Positions 1-10,222 of a stretch of 64,000 nt of DNA are shown one piece after another. The stretch lies in NCBI GenBank assembly GCA_021234155.1, contig JAJEKV010000010.1, positions 19,441,418 to 19,505,417 of the forward strand, read 5' to 3'. The DNA comes from Isoetes taiwanensis (Eukaryota; Streptophyta; Lycopodiopsida; Isoetales; Isoetaceae). The position numbers and the translations under genes are program-made. Below the pieces are notes generated by a model. The model ran no database searches, was not told the DNA's origin, and was given only the letters and a program-made list of their open reading frames with translations. Position 1 is the stretch's first letter; each line of letters opens with the position of its first letter.

Positions 1-38
1 GCATATGTGCCAATCTACTACCACCTAATCGGCCACCT

Positions 39-116
39 ACTATCAGAGCACCCAAGATCATTCCTACTATCAGAGCGCCCAAGAACAATCGACTATCAGA
101 GCGCCCAAGATCCGTC
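39..116. repeat. Three short direct repeats at the window start
   Basis: The phrase ACTATCAGAGCGCCCAAGA (first copy with one change) occurs three times at spacings of 27 and 26 bases, starting near 39, 66 and 92. It is a small minisatellite upstream of the DUF8039-like exon. No function is suggested. Confidence 0.6.
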
Positions 117-271
117 TACAACGCCTTCAATCCCATTCGATCGAGCCGCCTTCAATCCTATTCGATGTCTGCTGAACTATGGTGAGTGTGATTCCATTCC
201 GAATGCATTCTCTTGTTCTCTATTTTTCGTCCTCTATTTTCTCCAATGCATTCTGGTTCTTTATCAGTGTC

Positions 272-511
272 GGAGAAGAATGCTATCTTTTAACAGCAAA
301 CTTGAAGCGCCGAGTAGGATTGTGTAAAATCGAAGATCTGAATCCAAGTTCTATGTGTCATGGTGTTCCTCTTGGAAACAATTTCTGTAAGATTTCCATT
401 ATAAACTGCAATTATGAAGATGAGGCTCTTCCAAGAAGACATCCCGGTGGCGATACAGTTGGTGAAAGCGTGGGCACATTTGTAGCATGGCCAAAAGAAC
501 GTCTGAAAAAG
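272..511 (+). pseudogene. Exon fragment resembling the DUF8039 domain of plant transposons
   Basis: An open frame of about 80 codons carries the pattern HGVPLGNNFCKISI, then acidic residues and ALP, then ESVGTFVAWPKERL. This matches my knowledge of DUF8039, a domain of unknown function in plant transposon ORFs that often also encode Ulp1-like proteases or TNP-type proteins. The frame ends at a good splice donor (AAAAAG followed by GTATGT, GT at 512-513), so it looks like one exon of a multi-exon element. I find neither a convincing next exon nor a 5' exon in the window. The frame is open back to 179, but the part before 272 is not recognisable. It is probably a relic; the family assignment is from motif memory only. 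Confidence 0.45.
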
Positions 512-565
512 GTATGTATATTTGGATATTCAAAAAAAAATGAATATAACATAACATCTGCGTGA

Positions 566-1640
566 TGTTGTGAATTTTGAATACTTTGATGTTCTTTAGC
601 CAGTCATATCAACCCCATGAAACTACACGTTAATGAAAATATGTAGTTTCTTGGGGTTGGTCATACTGGCTGGAGGGCATCAAAGGATTCAATGTTTTCG
701 ACATTGCATATAAAAAAACATAATAAACTAATGATAGAAAAGTATAGTGCAAAATTGCGCCAGGCGCGAGTTTGTATTCATATTCCAAAAAAGTATATGT
801 ACATTTCTTCTGCAAAAAATGCGTCAGGCGCGATTTCTTTCTATCTCTACAATATGTCACACAGGCCTACTTCATCGGCCCAATTCCGCAAGAAGTCCCA
901 TCTGAACCACCCTGATATGACAGGATCCTCATCTTCCCTGCGGGTGTCGAGTCTCCAAACCAGAGTGTTGTATCGATCCCTGATACTATAAATTAAATCC
1001 TCGTACTTATTTGTTGGCATGAGCCTTACTAAGAGCATGAGGAGTCGGATATGTCCATAGATGCGATGAAAGTGTTCCCATGGCCCCCGATCTGGTCGTC
1101 TCATCTTGGATTCTCCAACTCTCTTTGAAGCGTTTTGCACAAAGACAATCAAGTAATATCTTGTACGGGGTCCGAGTTGATGGTCGATCGGGGAAGTGTA
1201 TTTGATCTAGAAGCAGCCAGTGTCCATGCATAAGGAAAATCCATGGCACTAGAAGGAGAGAAATTAAGTAATTAGCAAATAATATATTACTCTCCCCATA
1301 AAACTATTCTGAACATACATATTTCAAAACGCGCCAGGTGCGCTTTGTGTTTTTCAAATATCTATTTCAAACGCGCCTGGCGCGATTTGCATAGAGCCGT
1401 ATGAAAAGAAAAGCCGAGCTGAGCTTTGATTAATCTAGTGGAAAAACGTAACCCAAAAATAGAAATGCGCCAAGCGCGATTTCTCCCATTCCAACATATT
1501 ATTCTAACAAAATGCATAATGCAGAATACAGAATGCAGAATTCAAAATATAAAGCCAGTATTAGTTCATTGTTTAGTTCAATATTTAGTTCATTGTTTTA
1601 GTTCATTATTTAGAGCAGATAGAGGAAGAGCTAGTGAAGA
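566..1640. other. AT-rich spacer without recognisable genes
   Basis: Short open frames occur on both strands but none has a recognisable domain or convincing splice structure. Its only notable content is a GC-rich near-palindromic motif, listed separately. Confidence 0.6.
755..1479. repeat. Five dispersed copies of a GC-rich near-palindrome
   Basis: The motif TGCGCCAGGCGCGA, or a close variant, appears at about 755-769, 820-832, 1329-1343, 1370-1384 and 1465-1479, each in very AT-rich DNA. The fourth copy (ACGCGCCTGGCGCGA) is the closest to a perfect palindrome. The copies are irregularly spaced, so this is not a tandem satellite. Confidence 0.65.
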
Positions 1641-1642
1641 TC

Positions 1643-1760
1643 TGTGATCTATGATCTATGATCTATGATATGATCATAGATCATAGATCATAGAGCAAGA
1701 TCATAGAGCAGATATGATCTATGATCTATGATTTCAGATCTAAGATATGATCTATGATTT
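1643..1760. repeat. GATCTAT-type simple repeat
   Basis: Repeats of GATCTATGATCTATGATCTA and its complement ATCATAGATCATAGA alternate here. Because the unit is nearly self-complementary, the tract could fold into hairpins. It sits just before a 60-bp tandem repeat. Confidence 0.75.
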
Positions 1761-1930
1761 CAGATCATTAATTAGAACAGATAGAGGAAGAGCTAGTGAA
1801 ATAGAATAACTTCATTATTTTAGATCATTAATTAGAACAGATAGAGGAAGAGCTAGTGAAATAGAATAACTTCATTATTTTAGATCATTAATTAGAACAG
1901 ATAGAGGAAGAGCTAGTGAAATAGAATAAG
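1742..1930. repeat. 60-bp tandem repeat, three near-identical copies
   Basis: A unit containing TTAATTAGAACAGATAGAGG and AGAGCTAGTGAAATAGAATA recurs with an exact 60-base period (1763, 1823, 1883). An earlier partial copy of the AGATAGAGGAAGAGCTAGTGAA part is at about 1617-1638. The near-perfect copies point to recent expansion. Confidence 0.9.
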
Positions 1931-2094
1931 AGCAGATCATATAGGCAAGATAAGAGTTCATGTAAAAGTAACTGATTAACTGATTAAATTAACTGTTTTG
2001 CTGAAGGTGGTAAATATACTGATGCATGTAAAAGTAAATAACATGCTTTCTGTAAAATAACTATTTATGTAAAGAATGAGAGATACTAACCTAT

Positions 2095-2802
2095 TTGTGT
2101 TCTGTACCCGAGAATTGAGCCTTTGACTTCGAGCCGAAACCAAAAGATCGAAAACCAAAGTTGATTTGAGCCTTAAGAAGCCGAGAGAAAGCAATAGCAG
2201 CTAGAAGCCGAGAAGCTTTAACACAAAAAACCAAAGTTATTCAAAGTCAGAGAGATTGTACAGAGCCGAAAAGCCAAAAAAACCAGAGACATTCTTGTTG
2301 TAACATTCTTGTAATATATCCTACAAACCTTGGAGCCGAAAACACCTTTGAGCCGAAAACCCTAAAGCAGATGATTGTAGAAGCCGAAAAGCTCGAAAAT
2401 CCGAGTTTAAAGCATATAGAAGCCGAGATTGAGTCGAGATTGATGCAGATAGAAGCCACAGAGATTGAACCACAGAAAAAACCACAGAGATTGAAGCGCC
2501 GAGAAAAAACCACAGAGATTGAAGCGCCGAGAAAAACCACAGAGATTGTGGAGCCACAGAGATTGAAGCGAAAGCGAAAGCAGAAAGCGAAAGCGAAAGC
2601 CACAGAGATTGAAGCGAAAGCAGTTCGAAAGCGAGCAGATAGATCGAAAGCGCACCAGAGGTCGAAGTTCGAAAGAGAGACAGAAAAGCTGGAAAAGTTG
2701 GAAAGGGATTGTAAACTGGAAATAATAACTGCCTTAAAAAATTTCGTACCGCGCCATAATAACTGCCGCGAACATTTATTGCAAGGGTTATATAAGTTAT
2801 AA
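2095..2802 (+). repeat. Purine-rich repeat tract encoding Lys/Glu-rich low-complexity peptide
   Basis: Words such as AGCCGAAAAGC, CCACAGAGATTGAAGC and GAAAGCGAAAGC are repeated many times. One frame (2371-2802) stays open for 143 codons and gives a Lys/Glu-rich peptide with repeated TEIE and KPQRLKRRE blocks. I recognise no family, and the openness may simply follow from the repeat lacking stops in that frame. It could be a 5' exon of the DUF7869 gene downstream, but nothing shows that. Confidence 0.5.
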
Positions 2803-3345
2803 GATTTAAGGTTAATAGTTTTAAGGTTTATAAGTTAAGGTTATTAGTTAAGGTTAATATTTTTAAGTTCATAAATAAGGTTATAAGTTTAAAAATTTAT
2901 GAATTTGAATTTAGAAGTTTTAAGTTTTAGAAGTTTTAGGCTAAGGTTATATTTATTGAAGGTTAGAAGTTTTAACCTTAAAACTTCTAACCTTAAAAGT
3001 GCTAACCTAAAGCCTTAAAGTTGTTTTTAAGGTTACAACATTTAAGGTTATTATAAGTTAATATATTATAGGTTAACTTATTATTATTATAGATTAAGTT
3101 ATTATAGGTTATTAAGGTTATTATTAAGGTTAACTTTCATTTAAGAACATGTTAGGGAGATGTTATTTGGATATGCTAATTTACTATAGGCATTTACCTA
3201 ATTTACCTAATTTACCTAATTTATAGGCATTTACCTAATTTATAGGCATTTACCTAATTTACCTAATTTACCTAATTTATAGGCATTTACCTAATTTACT
3301 ATTTGGATGTTATTTGGATATGCTAATTTACCTAATTTATTCATT
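2790..3345. repeat. AT-rich tandem repeat tract (AAGGTTA and TTTACCTAATTTATAGGCA units)
   Basis: Two degenerate repeat classes lie here. About 2790-3140 consists of AAGGTTATAAGTTAAGG-type words. About 3178-3345 consists of imperfect repeats of TTTACCTAATTTATAGGCA. No coding potential is seen. The tract abuts a possible splice acceptor (TTTTAG at 3344-3349) just before the DUF7869 ORF. Confidence 0.75.
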
Positions 3346-3358
3346 TTAGGTCAATGGC

Positions 3359-6300
3359 ATGCAAAATGCTAAATCCCCCAAGGCCCCCAATGATGGTGAT
3401 CAAGGCAAGGAAAAATCCCCAACTAATGAAGATGACAAAGATGATGGGAAAGGAAAGGAAAAGACCAGAAATGAAAAGGATGAAGATGACAAAGATGATG
3501 GCAAAGGAAAGGAAAAGACCTCAAATGAAAAGGATGATGCCACAGGAAAGGAAATTGTACTTTATACTCGGGTCGATTGGAAAAACAAAAAGGTCAAGAT
3601 CCTGCATGCATGCAACAGAGAGGCAGTAGGAGAAGGGATTATTGTTCTAGCAGATCCTATCAATGCAGTGAATGATGAAAGATTAGGGGAGGACAGGTTA
3701 GGTGTGGCAATCTCAAAATTATATGACAATTGGAAGGAAAAGGGTTCAGGCAAACAAGAATGCCTAGCTTGTGTGAAGCAACTAGAGGTTCCAACTATTG
3801 TTGCATGGCCTAGGGACAGTATTCAACTGGAGGGGAACTACACGTTTCCTTTAGATGTAGAACCATTGTCAACAATGTTCACACAGTGTAGCAAGAGGCC
3901 ACTTCCAACTTTCAAACATTATCCCACCAAAAGATGCAAGTCAGATTATGATTGTTCTCCTGAAGCTATGATGAAGGTTAGAGGAGGTGAATGTTGTTGT
4001 TTTTCTTGTGTTAGAATGTTCACAATAGAGGAGTTGGTGGGAGCAAGAGCTACATATCAGGAACATAAGTGTGATAGCAGGAGGAATTTCATGTACACCA
4101 TATTTGGCTATGCAATTCAGGATGAAAGATCAAAGAAGAAAAGATTCCCATTGAATGGAAAGTGGATATGTTCAAAAGCATGGATGGCTATACATGGAAT
4201 TCCAACCTCTTCTTGGCACAACTGGCAAAAGAGACATGAAAATGGTAGTAAAATTGCATTGCATGGGAACACTGGCCTGGTAAGGCCTACCTCAAGAACT
4301 ATAGCTGCAAAGGAAATATTTGAAAGATATGTGGATTTCAATGCAGAAAACATGCCACATAAGAGTAAGAAGGATGAACAGGGTAGAGTTATTGTTGAAA
4401 AGAGATTGCCATCCCATTGTACCCAGAAGAGCATATTAGAGGAAATAAATGGAGTGGCCTCTATATCCCAGCCCAGTTTTAGTAGGCTATGGAATAAGCA
4501 TTTCAAGCATGTGACCATAGCAACTTCAAACAACTTTGCCAAGTGCAATTTATGTGCTAAGCTGAAGGAGACACTAGATAAGACTGTGCAACCAAGTCTA
4601 AGGGCAAAGATAAGGGAACATATGAAGGACCATATGACAGATCAACTATCATGTAGATCAACTTATTGGATGTGGAGGACCTTATCTGCAATGGAACCTA
4701 ATAACTATCTATGTATTATACATGATAAAATGGACCAACAGAAGACTTGTCTTCCACAATTCAAGTACATTCCTAAGTCATGTGGAAGATCATACCCTTT
4801 GCAGATTTCAATGACTGGGGCAATATTGCATGGGCAGTCTCAGACCTATTATGGCCATTTCAGTTTAGAGTTGTGGAGTGATGGTCCAGATTTTCACATT
4901 GGGAGTATCATGAGGTGTTTAAGAAACTATGAGAAGGGTTACAATGGTCACCTACAGGATCCTACAGCTAGCCAGGCACTACATAGTGCATTGTTGGATG
5001 GAACCCCTAATAGTATTGAAAAGTTTAGCAAGGCAAGATTTAGGAGGAATGGACCTAATGAACATGTTGGAGCTTCAACATCTCGTGCTAAACCTCGAGA
5101 TCTGCCCAGAAAGCTCCTCTTGCAACTAGATAATTGTGCTGGTCAAAATAAGAACAGGTGGATGTTTTCTTTCCTATCCTACTTAACAGCTGTGGGTATT
5201 TTTGAAAGAGTCAATTTGGGGTTCCTAATGCCAGGACATACTCATGAGGATGTGGATGCATTGTTTGGAAAATATAGTCATGTATTGAGACTGCAGACAG
5301 TTACCAACTTTCCCAGGCTATTGGAAATATTTCATGGATGTACAAATCCATCTCCTATAGGATCTATCATAGAAGAAGTGCCTGATTGGAAGAGTTTTGT
5401 GGATGGTTATGCTCTCGACATGGAAGGTCATTCTAGACCTCTTCCATTAGAGGTAATTTGAGATCTCATTTTGTCCCATTAAGGGATGCTTAAAAAGGCA
5501 CATCAGCTTTTTAAACTGTCCAATAAGAGAAGAGCTCCAGTGTATTTTATTCCAGTATTATGTGGCAGCAGTAATTAATGCAGTTCTATCTAACTTTTGC
5601 AGTGTCATTTTTCTACTATAACTTTTGATCAAAAACTCCGATTCGAACACTATTTGTGGCAATGGATTCGTCTCCTCAAGATCTTTCTAATGACAAACCA
5701 TTGTTATATCTTTTGGGATGTAAATATATAAGAAAAGAGCAAAAAACCATATTTTTTAAGGTTAACACATATGGCTTGTATTGAAATACATCATAACCAT
5801 ATATCATTTGAAAGATCTTTTCATTCTGCATCTAATGCAACAAACGCCGCAGCATTTTCATGAGTAGATCAAAAGTTATAGGGAAAAAACGACAACAATG
5901 AAGTTGTTAATGCTGCATTAATTGCAGTTTGATGTAGAGTACTCATTCTATTGGAGGATTCTTATGGGGACAAAAGGAGATCTCAAATTACCTCTAATGA
6001 ATTCACTTTTTGGGTGAGAGAAGGGATTCCAATCATGCAATGGAAAATGAGACCTTCAGAGGAGATTTGGAGAGGTGGGGCAGAAATTTGGCGCAGGGAT
6101 GCAAATGGCAAGCCTATGGTACCTCCTGGTCAACCAAAAGCTCTAAAACCAACTGAAGAAGTCAAGCAATTGGGATTGACTAAGGATGGCATCAATGACT
6201 ACATCAAGCATTGGCAAACTAATTCAGATGAGACTAATCGTGCATTGATAGATTATTGGAAGAAGGTGATCAACTTGTTGGATGAGGTAGACACATCCTC

Positions 6301-6853
6301 AGAAGAGCTGAAAGAAGGGTGGTTCCCTAAAAGTAAGTGGAAAACATTAGCTGGTGCTGACGAAGATGATGGTACCATTAGTAGCATTGTGAAGGCATAT
6401 GCTCCTCCTCAATCTGATAAACACTATGTTGGTCCTAAGAAGGATAGGCCAAAATATCTAGGCATGGATTGTTATGAACCTTCTACTGACGTGGAGTGCC
6501 ACCAATTTGTAGTAGTAAAACCAGCAGATCTAGAGACCTATCCAGTGTGGTTGGGATGGACTATCTCGGATATTTGCAAAGAAGAAGGTGATGTTAACTT
6601 CAATAAGGTGCGCGTGGAATGGTGGTGTCCAGTACATCAGTTGAGTAATGTCACCGATAAAGAAAGATATTCAGATTGTTGGACAAAGAGGTGGAGGAGA
6701 AATCCAAGTGATCCTGATCTTTGGCTAGACATTGAAACCGTATTGTACTCGTGGACTCCAAAAACTATTCCTAGTAAAACAGCGAGAGTTACAATACCTC
6801 AGGATGTAAGGAATAAGGTTCTCATATCCTTGGGGATGCTAGTGGAAAAATGA
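3359..6853 (+). CDS. Two-exon DUF7869-family transposase-like protein
   Basis: Exon 1 is 3359-5452 and exon 2 is 5957-6853. The intron has a GTAATT donor after codon GAG and a TTGGAG acceptor, both phase 0, giving about 996 aa. Residues 1-65 are a Lys/Asp/Glu-rich repeat (18-residue period). Cys-rich motifs follow (GGECCCFSC near 211; CNLCAKL near 394). The core carries HDKMDQ (D456), QLDNCAGQNKNRW (D591) and GHTHEDVDALF (H629, E630, D631). These are the hallmarks of the DUF7869 family in plants, algae and animals, which looks like an RNase-H-fold (DDE-type) transposase; the catalytic role is inferred. Exon 2 ends in a domain with WLGW and VEWW, perhaps chromo- or BAH-like. The frame has a stop just upstream at 3347-3349 beside a possible acceptor, so an earlier exon is possible. 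No inactivating mutation is seen. It is probably an element gene or a domesticated relative. Confidence 0.72.
5453..5956 (+). other. Intron of the DUF7869 gene
   Basis: This 504-base intron is AT-rich, starts GTAATT and ends ATTGGAG. Exon 2 has no ATG at its head: its frame is open back to 5933 and begins in practice with the codons after the acceptor. That is why the two reading frames must be joined by splicing rather than read as two genes. Confidence 0.7.
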
Positions 6854-6884
6854 AAAACAATTACTATGTATCTTTTCTACAGTT

Positions 6885-6890
6885 AATAAA
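6885..6890 (+). promoter_or_regulatory. Candidate polyadenylation signal AATAAA
   Basis: AATAAA lies 32 bases after the TGA stop of the DUF7869 gene, in AT-rich DNA and with no other gene nearby. The position is consistent with a near-upstream element, although plant signals are loose. Confidence 0.45.
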
Positions 6891-6899
6891 AGTTGTGTA

Positions 6900-7097
6900 C
6901 TACTTGAGTTCCATGATATATGATTTTGTAATTTGAAGTTAAGGTGTGAGTTTATATTCCCGTGTGTGATTATATGTTAACGTCTATTCTAGTCTAAGGG
7001 CAACAAAGTTACTAAAAAAGTGAATTTAACAAAGTTACTAAAAAAGTGCAATATAAAATTTATCCCAAAATTAAGACATAATCCCAATTTAATTGAA
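6900..7097. other. Short spacer with a repeated 21-mer
   Basis: AACAAAGTTACTAAAAAAGTG occurs twice in direct orientation (about 7001-7022 and 7029-7049). Otherwise this is AT-rich DNA between the DUF7869 gene and a LINE fragment; no gene is seen. Confidence 0.6.
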
Positions 7098-7408
7098 TGA
7101 TGGTTGAAACTAGCAGCACCCTAGTTTTGGCCAAGTTAACTTGCATGCCAGTGAATCGGCAAAAAGTGTCAAGAGCATCCAGGTGACGTTGCATGTCCTC
7201 TGGAGTATAGGCCAGGAGGTTGACATCGTCAGCATATATGAGTTGCCGGATTGTGTGATGCATGAGATGGGTGCCCGCACCTCCATGCTCAGAGAGCCAA
7301 TCTTCCAGTTGGTCAATGTATAGGCCAAAAAGTGTGGGGGAGAGGGGGCAACCCTGATGCAATCCAATACTACTGATTACCGGTTGTCCTGACGATGTGA
7401 TACGAACT
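7098..7408 (-). pseudogene. LINE reverse-transcriptase fragment (RT palm, catalytic YADD retained)
   Basis: On the minus strand a 100-codon frame reads HQGCPLSPTLFGLYIDQLE, then QLIYADDVNLLAYTPEDM, then AKTRVLLVS. These are RT motifs of non-LTR retrotransposons (GxxQGCPLSP and the YADD active site). It aligns by eye with the LINE near 59.4-59.7 kb, so it belongs to the same family. It is cut on both sides: the 5' edge falls in RITSSGQPVISSIG and the 3' edge just after LLVS. It is a dead internal fragment. Confidence 0.88.
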
Positions 7409-7739
7409 AAGGCTCAAACTCCATATGATATGTTACTTGTAGAATGTGATCTCATGCCATTAGAAACTGAGGCTCTATGCAGGACGCTTACATACCTTTG
7501 TAAGGTATGATTTGATATGATGGAGGAGTGCTTACCAAGACTGGCCTTAGAAGAGACAAGAAATAAAGGTTGGTAGGCAGATATTGTAGAGTGGATGAAG
7601 TTTAGGGAATGGGTGGATGACCATCTCATTAGAAGGAATTGGAGAGTCCCAAAAACAAAAAGGAGTTTTACAGAATATATATAAACCCTACACTCCGAGA
7701 GGCCAAGCATCTTAAGGAAGGTATATCTTTGAGCACGGC

Positions 7740-8117
7740 AAATATGATAAGTGGCTTAGCTCCCATAGACTTGGGTTGGAAGTAGGGCGTTGGAGTAATA
7801 TTCCTCATGCATTGAGGTTTTGCTTGTTGTGCAATCTACATGAAGTTGAACATGAATTACATGTCTTCATAAGATGTCCTTCATATGCGGGGATTCGACA
7901 CAAGCATGGTATGCACTCAAGTTCTTTATTGGAATTTTTTGAATTGCCTGGGCGTCAAATTGGAAAGTATTTAAAGGAATTATCAGCTCATAGAGAACAG
8001 TTACTACATGATAAGGACTGTGATGTTATAATTGACGAGAGTTGGGAGGGGACTAATGTGTTTTTGTCAGAAGATGCATTAGAAGACGTATTTTATAATG
8101 TTGAGTGTACATATTGA
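7740..8117 (+). pseudogene. LINE C-terminal zinc-binding fragment
   Basis: The plus-strand frame reads LEVGRWSNIPHALRFCLLCN, then EVEHELHVFIRCPSYAGIR. The C-x2-C ... H-x3-4-H/C arrangement is like the Cys/His domain that ends many plant LINE ORF2 proteins. It resembles the fragment at 57.75-58.0 kb (LEIEIGRWSGVPIEERVCKI), so a second LINE lineage is represented. The sequence from 7409 to 7740 may be degenerate coding DNA of the same insertion, but stops prevent a firm reading. Confidence 0.72.
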
Positions 8118-8163
8118 TCGTCTCATAGACCTGATGGTCTACAGATGTAATAAATACAACTTT

Positions 8164-8355
<192 letters not shown>

Positions 8356-8576
8356 GGCCACATGCTTGAAATTTTTTTGTCTCTTGTCGTATACGGCGAG
8401 AGACAAAAATTATACAGTACAGCTCGAGAGAAGATCAGAGATGTGCTTCTCTCGAGCCTTAATTGCGGCCATCTCGGGCAGTTTTCTTCATTCCCGCAGG
8501 ATTTTTTCCCTCTAATTTGATTCCGGCTGGCCATCCCATATGGGATAATTCGTTCTTCATTCAATCTTCAAAATGA

Positions 8577-9314
8577 ATGATATGGGATATTTCGAGTTCG
8601 CCCACACGGACTTTCTGCGTCCCATTTCAAGCTGATTTTTGTAAAAAATCTACTCCCTACACCATTGAGGCAGGAAATCATCACCGACAACGTCATTCAA
8701 GCCTAGATCCGGTCATTTTAGGTATGATTGCAATGCTTCTTAGGGCTATTGTGCTAGGTTTAGCAATGCAAAAATTTTGTTTGGATCTCATCCAAGAAAT
8801 CGAGCTCGAGGATCCTATGGCAATGATGGATGAAGACGATTTTCAAGAAGACAATACTAGTTTTCCATGTGCATCTTCCATCTTACTCTTGGCTGCAACA
8901 TCTCGATTAAGAAGACCGCCGAGAAGATTCTGAGTTTGTCCGAGACAGACCACTCAATGGGATAACATTGACAATCATGCTTGGAATTGCCTTCCCTCAT
9001 TCGAAGATGATATGTGGTATCAGTTTTACAGAATGAAGAGAGGGTCATTTGAAAAACTGGTTGGCCTTATTGTGCCATACCTGATCAGACCAGGCCAAAA
9101 GGTCAGGCCCCCTGTAGATCCTAGGAAAGCAGTAGCTATGGTACTCCATTTTCTTGCTCATGGTGAGATGCCATTGCATGTTGGTCAAAGGTTTTATGTT
9201 GGAAAAGCCACAGTCCAAAAATACACCAAGAAAGTGACTTTAGTTTTAGCATCCAAGACCATGCTTTACAAACAAGATGCTGCGCATAGAGGGTTGCCAT
9301 CTGGTGCCTCGAGA
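8577..9314 (+). pseudogene. PIF/Harbinger transposase, 5' part with an in-frame stop
   Basis: One frame runs from 8577 to 9314, with a single TGA at 8931-8933. The second half reads WYQFYRMKRGSFEKLVGLI, then PPVDPRKAVAMVLHFLAHGE, then GKATVQKYTKKV. That is the N-terminal helix-turn-helix region of PIF/Harbinger (HARBI1-like) transposases. The coding region ends at a consensus donor (AGA followed by GTATGT, GT at 9315-9316), so the DDE exon should lie downstream. I cannot find one before the polymerase lambda exons at 10.2 kb. The element is thus interrupted, and probably truncated at 3'. The acidic stretch at about 8800-8860 fits the upstream half of such a protein, but that half is less certain. 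Confidence 0.68.
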
Positions 9315-9335
9315 GTATGTTTGCATATTCTTTAA

Positions 9336-10222
9336 TGCATAGTGCTCCAAACTAGAAATAAATTTAATAAGGTCTTGCACAATTTTATAGCCTTCAAGTC
9401 TATCGGATCTTAAGACATAGACTTTCTATTATGATTTTGACATTTGCAAGAACACCCACCACCATTTATATTTTATTTACATTTATAACTTATGTTCCTT
9501 TGTACGTCCATAACATTGATGAGAAAAAGTTAGGTAGTCAACCATTTAAACAGGACTCCACACTTGTCTAGATTTTGGTCATACCAAGATGCAGTGTAAA
9601 AATCAGAAGAATTTAGACAACGTGTGCATATGAAGCACATGATTTTTTACTAAATGCTGCACATACAAGTTAAAATGTTTTCATTAGTTCGCAAAGAAAT
9701 GATTATGGAATTTGCTTAAACTGTAAAAAAGGGGTTAAATAGTGAGAAGAAACAAATGGCAATTCTCAATGGCCTTTTATGGAAACATAGCTTTGCAAGG
9801 AGGGAGCATTGAATGATATAATTTGAAAAGAATCCCAAGAAGTTCCATTCCAAGTAAGTATAGATGAGAGATATATAATGTCAATCTAATATGTTTTATT
9901 TGCATCGGTTGGCATTGTTACCACAAAATTTGGAGATAATTGGCATTGTTACAATAAAATTTGGAGGTAAATGTTCGTTCTTACATAAGGAGGATCTGTA
10001 GTGACACATGACACATGCATCAAACCCTGTTTGGGAGCATTATTTGTTCTTGTCCATGGCAAAATAAATAAATATGGGTAACTTCCTCAGGTTCAAAAAA
10101 GGCGTAGGTTACATTTTGTGCTTGAACAAAATGTACAATTTTTTTTTTTTTTGAAGAACTGTGTCACAACTTTCATTGTTGAAAATATTTGGAAGTCCGA
10201 GCAATATACAGTATCACAAGTT
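9336..10222. other. AT-rich spacer ending in a poly(T) tag
   Basis: No gene is visible. At 10140-10152 a T-run is followed by GAAGAACTGTGTCA. The same T-run plus 14-mer occurs at about 21075-21118, where it ends a minus-strand LINE. This is therefore probably a very short relic of a LINE 3' end with its poly(A). Confidence 0.55.

Noticed and set aside
2247-2655. Minus-strand frames with repeated SLWFF/NLCGF peptides
   Set aside because: They are antisense reading of the purine-rich repeat; hydrophobic periodicity follows from the repeat unit.
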